DNA of 64,000 bases from Owenia fusiformis (GCA_903813345.2 CAIIXF020000001.1:33624866-33688865), one strand, 5' to 3'. Numbered from the stretch's first letter, positions 48,292-58,790 are shown. Notes: generated by a model from the sequence alone, not told the origin. Program-made: numbers and translations.

Positions 48292-49112
48292 TGGTACCGA
48301 AAGATTTGTCCGCTGTGACGGAGCATGCTATTTTTCATAAAAACACTAAGAATGCTTCACAATTTATTTTTTAACTCATATGTTTCATTATATCAAAGAT
48401 AATTACTTACTCCATGCAATGGATATATCATTTGCGCGTAACCTTCACTTCTGTTTGAAGTCCAATAAAGCTAGGAGTAAAATCTATTGAAAAACGGCGC
48501 AAGAGTATGAAACTCTAAAATGTACCATTTCTTTTTTAACTTTTTAATGGCAAGATATAGTGACACGATAATATTAACATATGTTTTCAGCATAACTCTG
48601 AATGTATTAATAAGATATTAATGCATTGGGTCTTTTTAATTTTTTTTATAAAAAATAATATTAATATTTTTTGTCCATTGTGACGGAGCATTTTTACAGT
48701 TCACATTTGCAACTGCTCCGTCACAGCAGACAAAAAAATTAAACATTATTTTTTATAAAAGAATTAAAAAGACATCTCATTTATACCTTCATAGTTATGC
48801 TGAAACCATGTGTAAATATTATCGTGTCACTATATCGTGCCATTAGAAAGTTAAACAAGAAATGATACATTTTGAAGTATGATACTCCGGCGCCATTTTC
48901 AATAGCTTTTCTTCCCAGCGTAATTGGACTTCAAACAGAAGTGAAAGTTACCCGCAAATGATATATCCATTGCATGAAGTAAGTAATTTTGTATGGTATA
49001 ACGAAACATATGAGTTAAAAAATAAATCGTGAAGTATTCTTAGTGTTTTTATGAAAAATAGCATGCTCCGTCATAGCGGACAAATATTTCAATACCAGCC
49101 TGTGGTTTAGGG
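48292..49112. mobile_element. Near-perfect palindromic element, about 820 bp
   Basis: The two arms of about 400 bp, from the CACAGGCTGGTA ends through GTCCGCTRTGACGGAGCATG inward, pair almost to the centre near 48700, where only about 25 nt (TTTTTACAGTTCACATTTGCA) remain unpaired. Copy A, which lacks it, gives the empty site TCTCCCTATACTAC, suggesting a TA or very short duplication. GTGACGGAGCA recurs at the loop edge. No ORF. Confidence 0.85.
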
Positions 49113-49929
49113 AGATGTGAAAAATATTGCATACACTGTATGTTATAAAAGGGGTGAAAAATACTGTAAATGGTATAAGAGGGGTGAAAAATTTGTATAT
49201 AGATTTCCAAGACCCCTATAAACCCCCCTTTCATGTTTGCTTTAGTTTTTCTCAATTTGATTTTAGATTTTAAAAGTTTGAAATTACATCAGTCCCAGTT
49301 AATTACATTACCTATTTTACCAGGAATATTGTTAAAAACAGAATCATCTTGAGTATTGTATTTTCATTTTATTTCATGTAGATCTAGATTGGAATTAAAG
49401 TTTTAAATAGAGACGATTTGAAAAGTAATGTAAACCTGACCAGCGTGTTTTATCATTGCCCGGTAATTGGCCGTAAATAATTATCAATTTTTAGTTACTC
49501 ATGTTCTTTCAGGTCAAATACAGAGAAAAGTACACGTTCATTTAGTTTTGGAATTATTTCCTAAATTAAAGTTGAATTCTGTTTTTTAACGGTGTGAAGA
49601 ACATCTTAATTGGTCTTATATTTTTAGAGAAATAGTAACTTGAAAAGTGTAATTTTTGAGAGCTTTGTTTATTTTGTGCGGCCGCAAAGTTCACATCAAA
49701 GTCTGATTGACAGGTTAGCGGTGATTTATACAGCCTTTGAAGTGTCAATGTTTTGACAAGTTCCCAGGGAATCATAACCCTAATTATACATGTCCCTGGG
49801 CAAAAGATATAGACCAATCATAAACATGCGCTTAAAACATGCGCACAGATCGTTGGGGAAGGATCATTTTCTATTAGTGCGTTGGCGCGCTAGCGCGTAG
49901 CGCGTGTTTTCATTATAACCCAAACTGTT

Positions 49930-50960
49930 TGAGGGATTCATTTGAAATTCTCAGGGATGTTTCTACCTATGAAAGTTTAGAACTGATTAGTTTTTCGGCA
50001 TTCTGGGTAAATGTTAAGGCGGGCATTTTGGATTTTTCGTCCTAAAATCTTGTCTGTCAAGCTGCTTGTCTACAGGTTTCCAGCCAAACCGTTTGAGGGA
50101 TTCATTTGAAATTCTCAGAGATGTTTCTACCTATGAAAGTTTAGAACTGATTAGTTTTTCGGCATTCCAGGTAAATGTTAAGGCGGCCATTTTGGATTTT
50201 CTGTTCTAAAATCTTGTTCGCAAGACTTGTCTACAGGTTTCCAGCAAAACCGTTTGAGGGATTCATTTGAAATTCTCAGGGATGTTTCTACCTATGAAAG
50301 TTTAGAACTGATAAGTTTTTTGGCATTCTGGGTAAATTTTAAGGTGGCCATTTTGGATTTTCTGTCCTAAAATCTTGTCTGTCAAGTCTTGTCTACAGGT
50401 TTTCAGCCAAACCGTTTGAGGGATTCATTTGAAATTCTCAGGGATGTTTCTACCTATGAAAGTTTAGAACTGATTAGTTTTTAGGCATTCTGGGTAAATG
50501 TTAAGGTGGCCATTTTGGATTTTCCATTCTTAAATCTTGTCTGTCAAGGCTTGTCTACAGGTTTCCAGCCAAACCGTTTGAGGGATTCATTTGAAATTCT
50601 CAGGGATGTTTCTACCTATAAAAGTTTAGAACTGATTAGTTTTTCGGCATTCTTGGTAAATGTTAAGGTGGCTTTTTTGGATTTTTCGTCCTAAAATCTG
50701 TGTCTGTGAAGGCTTGTTTTAAAAAATAAAAAAGAATTTCCCATTGAGAGCAATGTTAAATTAAAACATTTTTTTAGAAATAACTAAACGGTCAATCTTT
50801 CCAATTTTCACATATTTTGTAATACATCAGAATATCTTTTACCAGAATTTTTTCAGGAAAATCTGAATTGTAGAAAAAAAGCTGATATCCTGTGAAGTAA
50901 TACCTAAAAACGTGTCTCTTGAGGGTTGTTTACAGGTTTCGTGGATTCATCCTAAAATTT
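49930..50960 (+). repeat. Tandem repeat, units of about 165 bp
   Basis: Five to six units, each with CTACAGGTTTCCAGCCAAAC, GTTTGAGGGATTCATTTGAAATTC, AGTTTAGAACTGATTAGTTT, GGCATTCTGGGTAAATGTTAAGG and GCCATTTTGGATTTTC. The last unit after 50710 is diverged and interrupted. Paralogous to 1-950. Confidence 0.85.
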
Positions 50961-51009
50961 TAGAGATGTTTTTATGGAAAATTTAGAACTGATTAGGTAA
51001 ATGTTAAGG

Positions 51010-51944
51010 TGGCCATTTTGAATTTTCCATCCCGAAAAGTGCATTCTGTTCAAGGGTGCGATGCTGTTCACCGTGTGGCTTATTTTTATTTGGGAACATA
51101 TATTTTTTTTATTATTAGAGAACCCAGGAAAGCAAAACATGTACAACAATTACTATTACTAATTAAGCTAATGGCCACTTGGCTTGGTGTATTTCCATAC
51201 TCATTTATAAAGTTCAAAAGACTAGCGCGTTCTTATAAATAAATAAATGAATAATGCAAACCACTTTGTTTTTATTCAATACAAGATATTATTGAAATAG
51301 ATTTTTTTTGCATGTTACATAATATAAGCTTATGTTGTTACAGTTTATAGCATGCTATTTTATTAATTTTGATACTGTTTTACTGCTGCCGCTGCAGATG
51401 TTTATTTCTTCTGAATATTTAGCAAATATTGTGGTGAATACCTGTACATCACAAGTGATACTAGTATTCCACGAATCCCCCCCCCCCTTTGAAAATCCTG
51501 GATGCGGGCCTGGGTATCAATGCTGAATTTTGATATTCATTTTGAAACACCACTACGACTGGCCACTACACTACAGTATGACTCGCTATTGCTCAAGTCA
51601 TATAGTATGCATGTATGAATGCGTGAAATCTCTCGGTATCGAATGTCGCGATCGGAACATTCACTGGTTTAATCCCCTGACACCATTGTGTGATCTACTG
51701 CAAGTATAACCCTTTGGAATTCCAAAGGCTTAGATAAAGTGAGACTCCCATAGGTCAGAATGTCCCGACACACGAAATCAGAATGACAGAACAAATAATT
51801 TTGAATACCATGGCCAGAGACTAAATCTATGTGTGGGAGGTAGGGAACCGCACAATTTCTAATTCCAATGCTGCCCTTGTGTTTTATCAACGTTATACAA
51901 TGATGCAAACAAAACAGATTGTAATAAATCTTATTCTAATTTTA
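51010..51944. other. Unassigned stretch
   Basis: No supported gene. A hAT-like edge (CCTGGATGCGGGCCTG) with a poly-C run lies at 51478-51513. Confidence 0.4.
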
Positions 51945-52422
51945 ATTCCTACAGGAATGTACTAAAAACCCTTCGACCTACGACCCTTCGACCCTACGAC
52001 TTATTGGGTGTCAAGAATTTTTGGAATATATTTTATTGAAAAACCCTTCGACCTCTGATTTCCCAGTCCAGTTTAATAAATGATTACGTATACTGCTCTG
52101 TCAACCCTCACGCATTAGGCGTGATTGTCACGCATTTGCTGGAAAAATAGAAATCACGCATCAATTTAGCGTGTATGATCAAATATCACGCAAATCACGC
52201 ATTTTGTTGAAATGTAAAAAAAAAATTTTTGACACGGTAAAATACCGAACGGCGAAAAAAAGCGAACGCATTCCGTTCGGTCTTTGCATGCGAGTGCCGT
52301 TTATGTCACGCATTTGGTACAATATATGTGTATATACACCATTAAAAAGCTTAATTCACCGATAATTTAAGAAAGGAATGTACTAAAAACCCTTCGACCT
52401 ACGACCCTTCGACCCTACGACT

Positions 52423-53480
52423 TTTTTTTTTTTTAATCATTTTATTTAACCTAGAAGGTAACAGTGTACAAGTACCATTATAACCCTCTAGGGTTCTACA
52501 ATATATACATTACAAATAGCATGTAAACTTAAATAAAACTTAAATAAATATGTCAGATGAATCTCTGGGTGTGTTCAATGAACTTCTGTACGTGAGTAAA
52601 TATAGTTAAATTATCGTTGACGGATATGGCATCACTGCCATGTATAAGTAATTGGATTTTTGAATGTTTTGCTAAGTTCCGGTAGTTCCCAGTGTTCCCA
52701 ATATCTCTCACTAGGGTGGCACGTGGGGCAGCATAAAGGGGACAGTCAAAGAGAAAATGAGAGATATCTTCTTTAAAATAGCCACAAGGACAGTTTTGAA
52801 AGTCAATAAGATGATAAGAAAAACGCTGAGCATTCAAAGCACTAAGACCCATACGAATTCGAGAATGATTGATTGATGATCTGCTTGCCTTTAAGGAATA
52901 TAGTGGATTTTTGGGATTGCAATGGGATAGTTTGTATTTGTGTTTGAAAAGAGGAAGGTAGCTGATGCTTTTAAGTTCTTCGCTTAGATTGTTCCATTTA
53001 TTTAAAATATAAGGTAGGAAAGAGGAGGAGGTCATTTTTAATCGGCAGTGGGGTAATCTAAAATCATGGATGTTTCTGAGTGAGTATCTCTGTTGGGGGT
53101 TTTGGATGAATGGTTGAATCAGGTCACTTAGGTATTGGGGTGCATTTTTATTAGAAATTTTATGAAACAGGAATAGAGCATGCATTTCTCTTCTTTTCTT
53201 TAATGTATCCCAGCCAAGCTCTTTCAAAATATTATTGTAGTTAGTGTGTCTATAAGCTCTGGTACATATAATTGCTGCATCCCTCTGAACTTTTTCTAAG
53301 ATTTTGCTTTGGTTATCAGTACAGTTATTGTATATGACATCACAATATTCTAAGACAGATCTTACCATTGAAAAGTAGAGAGTTTCTAAGTGTTTTTTAT
53401 CAAGATTGTATCTAAAAGCAGATCTTTTTATTAGGGATAGGCGCTGATTTGCTTTTGAGGCAAGTTTATTTATATGAGAG
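52423..53480 (-). mobile_element. 5'-truncated LINE with 15-bp TSD
   Basis: A poly(T) run at 52423-52434 (poly(A) on the element's strand) marks the 3' end. The 15-bp direct repeat TTCGACCCTACGACT is at 52408-52422 and 53481-53495. The nearby uninterrupted copy at 51990-52010 gives the empty site. Confidence 0.93.
52553..53479 (-). pseudogene. LINE ORF2 C-terminal region, frame intact
   Basis: The frame is open from the truncation point (HINKLASKANQRLSLIKRSA) to the stop, without a break. RSVLEYCDVIYNN, then LEKVQRDAAIICT and LKELGWDTLKKRR are the post-catalytic region typical of Jockey/CR1/RTE-group LINE polyproteins. The C-terminal CPCGYFKEDISHFLFDC has C-X-C-X8-H-X4-C zinc-knuckle spacing. 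The endonuclease and the catalytic reverse transcriptase motifs are missing by truncation, so it cannot act alone. The lack of stops or frameshifts, with the clean TSD, implies recent insertion. Confidence 0.9.
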
Positions 53481-53608
53481 TTCGACCCTACGACTTACTG
53501 GGTGTCAAACATTTTTGGAATATATTTTATTGAAAAACCCTTCGACCTCTGATTTCCCAGTCCAGTTTACTAAATGATTACGTATAGTTCCAACTTGAGC
53601 TCCCTGTG

Positions 53609-53790
53609 CACGCAAATACGCATTTACCTGGTAATTGTCAAGCAAAAATGTTTCAGTAGAAAAATTTCTAAAAAAGTTCGTCTACACTGCAAAAATACGA
53701 ACGCCGAAAAAAAAACGGACGCATTTCGTTCGGACTTTTCACGCGAATTACGTATATGTCACGCATTACGTTCGAAATTTTTCGTCTTAT
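53609..53790 (-). repeat. Internal fragment of the 6-bp-TSD family
   Basis: Shares CACGCAAATACGCATTTACC, GTAATTGTCAAGCAAAAATG, CGTCTACACTGCAAAAATAC and CACGCGAATTACGTATATG with 47280-47460, but both terminal repeats are missing. Confidence 0.8.
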
Positions 53791-54233
53791 TTTACTTTTT
53801 TACTAAAACTTGAAAAGTAGTTGAACGATTTTGAGATCAAAAGTTCGATGGGATTTGCTCCACCTCGTGTTGCTGTTATCTAGTTCTGAAATGTTTCATA
53901 TCTATGTCTAATAAATATAGTTGTATAGATGTGTTTGTAATAACCTTTATGCCCTTAAAATGTATATATTCAGGGGGGGACATTCGTGGGTTCAAGTGGA
54001 CCACTCCATTGGCCAAATATTCTCTCAAAATCAATACAATTTTTCACGATTCTGAGCATTTTCAAGATTTCTGGGCTACTTGAAAATTGTCAAATGTTCA
54101 CCCGTTGATCCTTTTGAAAAACTTAAATTGGCAAAAGCTGGTTATACGAACCTGATATGACCTAGCTTGCAAGCTTTTTCTTGACGGTTTGTGTTTATTT
54201 TCTTTGTACCCTTGCATGCTTTGGATTTTGTAG

Positions 54234-54351
54234 GATGCAAAACAAAGAATCTACTTATTTAGTTGGCATTAGATTCTTAACTCCTGAAAATATGCACGAT
54301 GCGCCACTATTACAATGTGATGGGAAAAGCACAAATATTTTTACTGAGGAG
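54234..54351 (+). other. Exon-like ORF, unknown
   Basis: A 118-nt segment lies between a polypyrimidine-rich acceptor (GGATTTTGTAG) and donor GAG|GTAAGA. It reads MQNKESTYLVGIRFLTPENM then HDAPLLQCDGKSTNIFTEE with no stop (enters with one completing nucleotide, leaves in phase 0). I do not recognise it. It sits inside the 51954-54883 element and may be captured or derived from a transposon gene. Confidence 0.3.
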
Positions 54352-54508
54352 GTAAGAAACGTTCACATTCGAATGTGCTTGAATACATTAAACCTGCACA
54401 TCGCTCCAAAACGCAATATGTTGACATATATTGTTTTTACATTTTAAATAAAAAAAAAATTATTTGCGTAATGTCAAAGAACAATCATTTAGTTAAAAAA
54501 AATAAAAA

Positions 54509-54572
54509 GGCGAATGCGGGATTCGAACCCGCTAGGCGAGCATTCTTCCGCTAGACCACCGTGATTTTATGA
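54509..54572 (-). pseudogene. tRNA-like relic (A and B boxes, no anticodon arm)
   Basis: On the minus strand the A-box-like TGGTCTAGCGGAAGAATG is followed after a few bases by a perfect T arm (GCGGGTTCGAATCCCGC) and then TTTTTATTTTTTT, a pol III terminator-like run. The anticodon arm is deleted and the acceptor strands do not pair, so it is not a functional tRNA. It may be a tRNA pseudogene or a SINE head. Confidence 0.6.
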
Positions 54573-55184
54573 ATGGTGGAAGTAATTAAACGCTACTTAT
54601 TTTGAATGCTATGATTCGGAAGTGACGTCACGTTTCTTCATTTAGAAACTTTTCCAAAATCATATCGCCGGCTCCGATCGAAGCCCAGCTTTAAATATCT
54701 TTAACTCTCTTGGGACAGATTCTTAAGTTCTATACACAAAGTAATATTTCCGGCAACTTCATATGGACTGAGAAATATCTAGAAGATCGAAGGGTTTTTA
54801 TAAAAATATATTTCAAAAATTCTTGACACGCTGTAAGTCGTAGGTCGCAGGATCGAAGGGTCGAAGGGTTTTTAGTACATTCCATTCCTACATGAAATCT
54901 CAACCCCCCAAACACTGGTGACATTTGAAAGACTTTATCTAATTCATGTAATTCAAACAATCAAATCAAATCAAAAATAATACATGCAAACAGGTATATC
55001 TGCTTATGGAGGAATATCCGAGGAAATGTATGACACCGGTTTTCAGCCATCGCCCTGAAAGGCAACTTATCTGCTTATTATAAGTTATCAAATAATTTAA
55101 CAATAAACAGAAACGCAATGCATGCCAAACATTTATCTATTGTTCCCAAGTGAAAAAATCCAATGGACGTTGCATATTAAATGT

Positions 55185-55465
55185 CGACCTTATACCGACC
55201 TAATGTAGTTGTCTAATACCGAACTAATACCGATGAAATCCTTCTAAAATTTATCGTGCAAATGAGCTAATTTAGAAGTCCTGTCAGCCAATCAGCTTTA
55301 ACCAAATACCGACCTAGTACCGATCTTAAATAGCTCTAATAACGATGCACCGGTATAGGACTATGCTATTTAATATGGCTTTAGTGAAACTCCAATACCG
55401 ATCAAGTACCGATCAAATACTGATTCATCGGTATTAGACAGGGATATTTGATACCGCTCTAGTAC
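55185..55465. repeat. Scattered ATACCGAYCTAGTACCGAT words
   Basis: TACCGACCTA, ATACCGAACTAATACCGATG, AGTACCGATCAAATACTGAT and similar words recur irregularly about every 20-40 bp. Too diverged for a fixed period. Confidence 0.5.
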
Positions 55466-55499
55466 AGCCCTAATACTGATCAAATACAGATGAAATCCG

Positions 55500-55885
55500 G
55501 TGTCTTCCCATTTCGCCCCTTCCAACTTTGCCCCTTCCCATTTCGCTCATCATTTATTCCCATTTCGCCCCAACCCATTTCGCCCTTTCCCATTTCGCCC
55601 CTTTCCCAAATTGCCCCTTTCCCATTTTGCCCCTGTCCCATTCTGCCCCCTTCCCATTTCGCCCTTCCTTCCCCCTTCGCGACATGGGAAGGGGCGAAAT
55701 AGGAAGGGGAGATAAGGGAAAGGGGCGATATGGGAAGGAGGCAACACGGGAAAGGGGTGAAATGGCAAAGGGGCAAAATGGGAAGGGGCGAGATGGGAAA
55801 AGGGCGAAATTGGGAAAGGGGCAAAATGGGAATAAATGAGGGGCAAAATGGGAAGGGGCGAAGTGGGAAGGGACGAAATGGGAAT
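55500..55885. repeat. Inverted minisatellite (CCCATTTCGCCCCTT)n
   Basis: About 12 units of a 15-bp motif on one strand (55503-55680) meet about 13 units of its reverse complement (55684-55885) at CCCCCTTCGCGACATGGG. The whole forms a 380-bp imperfect palindrome. AAATCCTTCTAAAATTTATC flanks it on the right, with a copy at 55238-55257. The His/Phe/Ala/Pro-rich frames on both strands are artefacts. Confidence 0.9.
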
Positions 55886-56199
55886 AAAACATGAAATCCT
55901 TCTAAAATTTATCATTTAATAATCAATATCATATTTAACATTTTGGATAATTGGTCACCCTAAGAATGTTTAATATAGCAGCTAGTAACACAGATCTTAT
56001 GACGATGCTTCTGTTTCAGCCTTTTGCCTTCTGATTAAAATTAATATAATGATATGATGTATGTCAACAGACATGCAGTAGCTCTAACTACATATTAGTA
56101 CACCTAAAAGCTCCAAACGACTGTTTGTTATTTTGTGATGTAGTACTGAAGTGCTCAAGACCAAATCTGGTTCTGGCCTATTACATGTATTAATTAATT

Positions 56200-56540
56200 C
56201 ACATGCAAAGTCCAAAGTTTTTTCAAAATTCTCTCGCAAAAACTACAGATTTTGTCAAAAATCTCATGCAAAACTACCACTTTTTGCAGAATTTACCGCA
56301 AAAACTATTGCTTTTATTAGAAAAAAACTGGAGATAATCTGCTTTTTTTTAAAAAAAAGTACCGTTTTTTTTCACCATAAAAACGATCCAGTTGTTTCAA
56401 AATTTACCTAAAAAACTCCAGATTTTTAAAAATCTACCACAAAAACTACCAATTTTTTTTAAAAAAACCTCCCGTAAAAACTACCAGATTTTGGAAAAAT
56501 CTCCCGTAAAAGTACCACAATTTTTGGAAATATCACGCAA
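56200..56540 (+). repeat. Degenerate AAAAACTACCAGATTTT tandem repeat
   Basis: About ten units of 28-32 bp such as CGCAAAAACTACAGATTTTG and CCGTAAAAACTACCAGATTT. Confidence 0.7.
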
Positions 56541-56726
56541 ATTGTTCATTTTAGGTTGGCCCTGGGTATGTAAGATGATATATAAGCAATTATTATGTTA
56601 CATCACTGGTAATTTTACTCATTCAGAATTGTCCTGAAGGCAAGAAGGCTCACAGTTATTGAAGGACCCTCTAGGCCTCCAGCAGTATTTATCTTCTTCG
56701 TTTTTTTTCGTCGTTCGGTTTTGTGG

Positions 56727-56901
56727 TGTATCGTCGATCTTTTTTGAAAATTTTTCTACAGGAATATTTTTGCTGGACAATAATCAGGTAAAATGCGTAT
56801 TTGCGTGACATTCTCTGTCACGCAAAAAAAACTGGCGTGACTTCAAATTTTCCAGCAAATGCGTGACAAATACGCAAATTGGGGGACAGTTGGATGGCCT
56901 G
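56727..56901 (+). mobile_element. Right-end fragment of the 6-bp-TSD family
   Basis: It matches the right third of copy 1 (GGTAAAATGCGTATTTGCGTGACATTCTC.. onward) and ends AGTTGGATGGCCTG, a mutated form of the terminal AGTTGACAGGCCTG. The left end is missing. Confidence 0.8.
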
Positions 56902-57024
56902 TTTTCATACTATTGTTATAAAATCATGAAATTACCCAAATCTCTTACAGTTGAACATTCTTTGTCAGCCATTTTCTTTTGGTTTAAAAAGAGCGGGAAA
57001 TTTAACACCGATCTAGTATAGATG

Positions 57025-57381
57025 TCGTTTTTGATAGCAATATTTGCGTGTAATATTTAACTTATTTCAACCGTCAAATTCCTCCATTCAGTTCCCAGCA
57101 TGCACCAGTCATAAGGGAAATCACTGGGGAATTCCCCTTCCGACATTTTGAAAATTGCTGATATATTTCCGATGTAAAAACTAAAATCTCTTCGTTCTGC
57201 CGATAAACCCATACAATTGGCGATCTAACAACATAAAAAGAATTCTAAAATACTAAGGAATGTATCGAGGTAGGTCATTTAGGTGTGCAATGCGTAGTAT
57301 TTTCTCCAACTTTGTAAAAACATTGACTGACCAATTATACGCGCGTACGACCACAATCTAAAGGGCTCGTAGGATGCGATA
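57025..57381 (+). mobile_element. Fragment of the 8047-type foldback element
   Basis: Equivalent to 8248-8603: it shares GATAGCAATATTTGCGTG, CATGCACCAGTCATAAGGGA, CTCTTCGTTCTGCCGATAAAC and the terminal GTAGGATGCGATAA. The left arm is absent. Confidence 0.85.
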
Positions 57382-58030
57382 AGTTAAATTGGAGTATCTT
57401 TTGATTCTTTTCCACTGAGGTACGCATTCGATCTAATATCGTACTTCAATATTTTTGTTTTTACGAAATGAAAACAAGATCTTTAATGTAAACATCTGCA
57501 TTTCAAGTCAATTTTATATATCCTGAGATTATCATAGAATACTTCTGTGAATCCCAAGCACTGCAGCCCATTACAATGGTCTATCAGTCAATCTGTATTA
57601 TAACAAATGTATACCAATCCTGAAAACATTTCAAATATATTTGTCTTTGACTTATTTGTTTGAGAGGGGCACGAAATGTCAGAATAAAAATCATTGATTG
57701 TCCAACTTCAACGTATAATCTATGTGTAGATACATAATGACAGACTTATCTTGCTAAATAATCATTGTGATTTGCCCGTCTGGAAGGTTATTTTATAGAT
57801 TATAATAGGACCTACAGAATGTTAAAAGGATTTTTACATTTTTAAGACAGCAATAGTTATTAGCGACTAAAACTAGTTCTAAGTATACTTTTTTTATTTA
57901 ATGTTCAAGAACTTTAATAGTGGAGACACAATTTTTACCCGCACAAGACATAATCTAACTCTCAAGAAATATTATTGTGAGTTTATAGATGTTTTCTTCG
58001 ATCCTCTGAAGTACACATAAGTTGCACGAT

Positions 58031-58501
58031 CAGGCCTGTCAACTGTCCCGCAATTTGCGTATTTGTCACGCATTTGCCGAAGAATTTGAAGTCACGCCAG
58101 TTATTTTTGCGTGACAGAAAATGTCACGCAAATACGCATTTTACCTGGTAATTGTCAAGCAAAAATATTTCTGTAGAAAAATTTCTGAAAAAGATCGTCT
58201 ACACAGCAAAAATACGAACGCCGGAAAAAAATGTACGCATTTCGTTCGGACTTTTCACGCGAATTACGTATATGTCACGCATTCCGTTTGAAATTTATCG
58301 TACCTACCCCCACCCTGTTGACGGATGTTTGAAACGGGAGCGTAGCGAGCGCGAAAAACTTGAGGTGTTCAAAATTTGGCAAGATGTAATAAAATTTAAA
58401 CCAAGGTGTTCAAAATTTGGATCAAGGTGTCCACATTTTGAGGGGAGGTGTTCAACATTTCCAAGACACTCATGTTAGGTGTTCCCAAGTTGACAGGCCT
58501 G
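58031..58501 (-). mobile_element. 6-bp-TSD TIR element, copy 4 (471 bp)
   Basis: Perfect CAGGCCTGTCAACT TIRs; TSD CACGAT at 58025-58030 and 58502-58507. Same layout as copy 1 in inverse orientation. Confidence 0.95.
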
Positions 58502-58509
58502 CACGATGC

Positions 58510-58790
58510 ATTGATGTATACCGTGCCGACAGGAATGCCGTCCCGCCGATCAGCAGAACTATCCCGATGGCGATGCCTATCGGAGTGCCGACCAAACTGC
58601 AGACGCTACACCGATCGATGCGCCAATGAGAACATGCCGATGTGACTCTCGGCAAAATTAGTACTGTAGCTTAGTAAGTAGCTGAGTAAGTACCTGAGTT
58701 AGAAGCTGAGAAAGTAGCTAAGTAAGTAATAACTAATTAAGTAATTGAGTAAGTAGTCAAATAAGTAGCTGAGTAGGTAGGGACCCAGCA
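58510..58790. repeat. CCGATSG words followed by GAGTAAGTAGCT minisatellite
   Basis: 58515-58640 is rich in CCGATCG / TGCCGA words; 58665-58785 is a GCTGAGTAAGTAGCTGAG array. Same pairing of motifs as at 45970-46310. Confidence 0.7.

Larger units (their letters stand above)
46724..49920 (-). mobile_element. MULE-like non-autonomous DNA element, copy B (3,197 bp)
   Basis: Inverted relative of 6303-9058 with the same TIRs (GGTTATAATGAAAACAYGCG). The exact 9-bp TSD CAAACTGTT is at 46715-46723 and 49921-49929. The surrounding tandem units (CCAGCCAAACCGTTTGAGGG) give the empty site. It carries two insertions absent from copy A (47188-47569 and 48292-49112) and lacks the foldback present in copy A. 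Confidence 0.92.
51954..54883. mobile_element. MULE-like composite element with long TIRs (2,930 bp)
   Basis: The TIRs begin GGAATGTACTAAAAACCCTT and extend over about 120 bp through CGACCCTTCGA and GTGTCAAGAATTTTTG. The 9-bp TSD ATTCCTACA lies at 51945-51953 and 54884-54892. The left TIR region is duplicated inside (52377-52423 resuming at 53481-53580). Nested pieces are a TGYCCTGTCAACCC repeat (52096-52340), a LINE (52423-53480), an internal fragment of the 6-bp-TSD family (53609-53790), an exon-like ORF and a tRNA-like relic. Confidence 0.88.

Noticed and set aside
54509-54572. Functional tRNA gene
   Set aside because: The T arm is perfect but the anticodon arm is missing and the acceptor strands do not pair.
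55480-55915. HFAPSHFAP and GKGRNGKG-type proteins on both strands
   Set aside because: Artefacts of the inverted 15-bp minisatellite, open in many frames because its unit lacks stops.
47309-58478. Similar proteins starting MSSKNISVEKFLKK or containing VIVKQKYFCRKISKK at several places
   Set aside because: They are translations of the internal part of the 6-bp-TSD element in two frames. Their apparent conservation is DNA-level repeat identity, and the elements are too short and variable in frame to be genes.
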